Shown here: positions 63,900 to 64,000 of the stretch, in pieces | Numbering within the stretch: position 1 is the stretch's first letter | Layout: each line of letters begins with the position of its first letter | NCBI GenBank assembly: GCA_024282035.1 | Contig: JAMWZR010000007.1 | Location: forward strand, 1 to 64,000 | DNA: 64,000 nt | DNA from: Nitrosomonas sp. | GTDB lineage: Bacteria; Pseudomonadota; Gammaproteobacteria; Burkholderiales; Nitrosomonadaceae | Direction: 5' to 3' | Notes under the pieces: generated by a model | The model's input: the letters and a program-made list of their open reading frames with translations, nothing else | Told to the model about the DNA's origin: nothing | Databases searched by the model: none | Translations under genes and position numbers: made by a program

Positions 63900-64000
63900 G
63901 CTATGACTCCACCATAATAGTTTTCAGTGTTGATCAGTGCGCGCTGATTTTCGGCGATGTGCAGGCAGGATTGCAGCGCATCCGCTGAGGTGTGAAACAA
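63896..64000 (-). CDS. Urea carboxylase-associated protein 1 (DUF1989), C-terminal end only
   Basis: The minus-strand frame is open to the window end and encodes 34 residues, ending ALINTENYYGGVIA, which fits the C-terminus of UAAP1. It overlaps the UAAP2 start by ATGA (63896-63899). The rest lies outside the window. Confidence 0.75.
   Translation of the reverse strand: MFHTSADALQSCLHIAENQRALINTENYYGGVIA

Noticed and set aside
1-64000. CRISPR array
   Set aside because: No series of regularly spaced direct repeats of 25-40 bases was seen on either strand.

Overview
The window looks like a betaproteobacterial chromosome, most plausibly a Nitrosomonas-type ammonia oxidiser. The host genes (cysD-cysNC, galE, galU, acnA, dksA, rpsO-pnp, trpGDC, urea carboxylase with its associated proteins) fit that group. 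The lineage is an inference from gene content; no rRNA or ammonia-oxidation gene lies in the window.

Region 1 (1-29960) is most of a Mu-like transposable prophage, seen from its early region to its right end. From left to right it holds two small secreted proteins (one an HNH nuclease), a C4-type antisense RNA upstream of a Rha-family antirepressor, and a divergently placed XRE regulator with a 37-bp palindromic operator. The lysis region follows: endolysin, a second secreted HNH protein, four adhesin-like genes, a holin-like protein and nested Rz/Rz1 spanins. Then come the head genes (DUF1804 small terminase, large terminase, DUF935 portal, MuF protein, protease I, DUF2190, capsid) and a siphovirus-type tail. 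The tail has a tube but no sheath, a tail chaperone pair joined by a textbook -1 frameshift, a 1392-residue tape measure and large fibre or spike proteins. A D12 adenine methylase closes the genome. Two tandem 22-bp repeats followed by a terminal CA at 29960 mark the transposon-type right end. The left end and transposase genes lie outside the window.

Region 2 (29961-49955) is host core: tRNA-Lys, a hybrid sensor kinase, an alginate-export-type porin, the sulfate activation genes cysD and cysNC followed by a DHH phosphoesterase, galE, galU, aconitase, a tRNA cluster (Pro, Arg, His), dksA, rpsO-pnp and trpGDC.

Region 3 (about 50089-58265) is a conspicuously AT-rich island between trpC and an HDOD gene. 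It carries a P4-type integrase, a serine recombinase, a small HUH-type Rep-like protein, a coiled-coil membrane protein and an overlapping ATPase-HNH pair that matches the Septu (PtuA-PtuB) anti-phage system. An imperfect 26-bp direct repeat (21/26) flanks it and may be the att site. Long non-coding stretches suggest an old, decaying element.

Region 4 (58423-64000) returns to host sequence: an HDOD protein, an amidohydrolase remnant, and a minus-strand urea utilisation operon (UAAP1, cut by the window end, then UAAP2, then urea carboxylase). Allophanate hydrolase is not found directly downstream.
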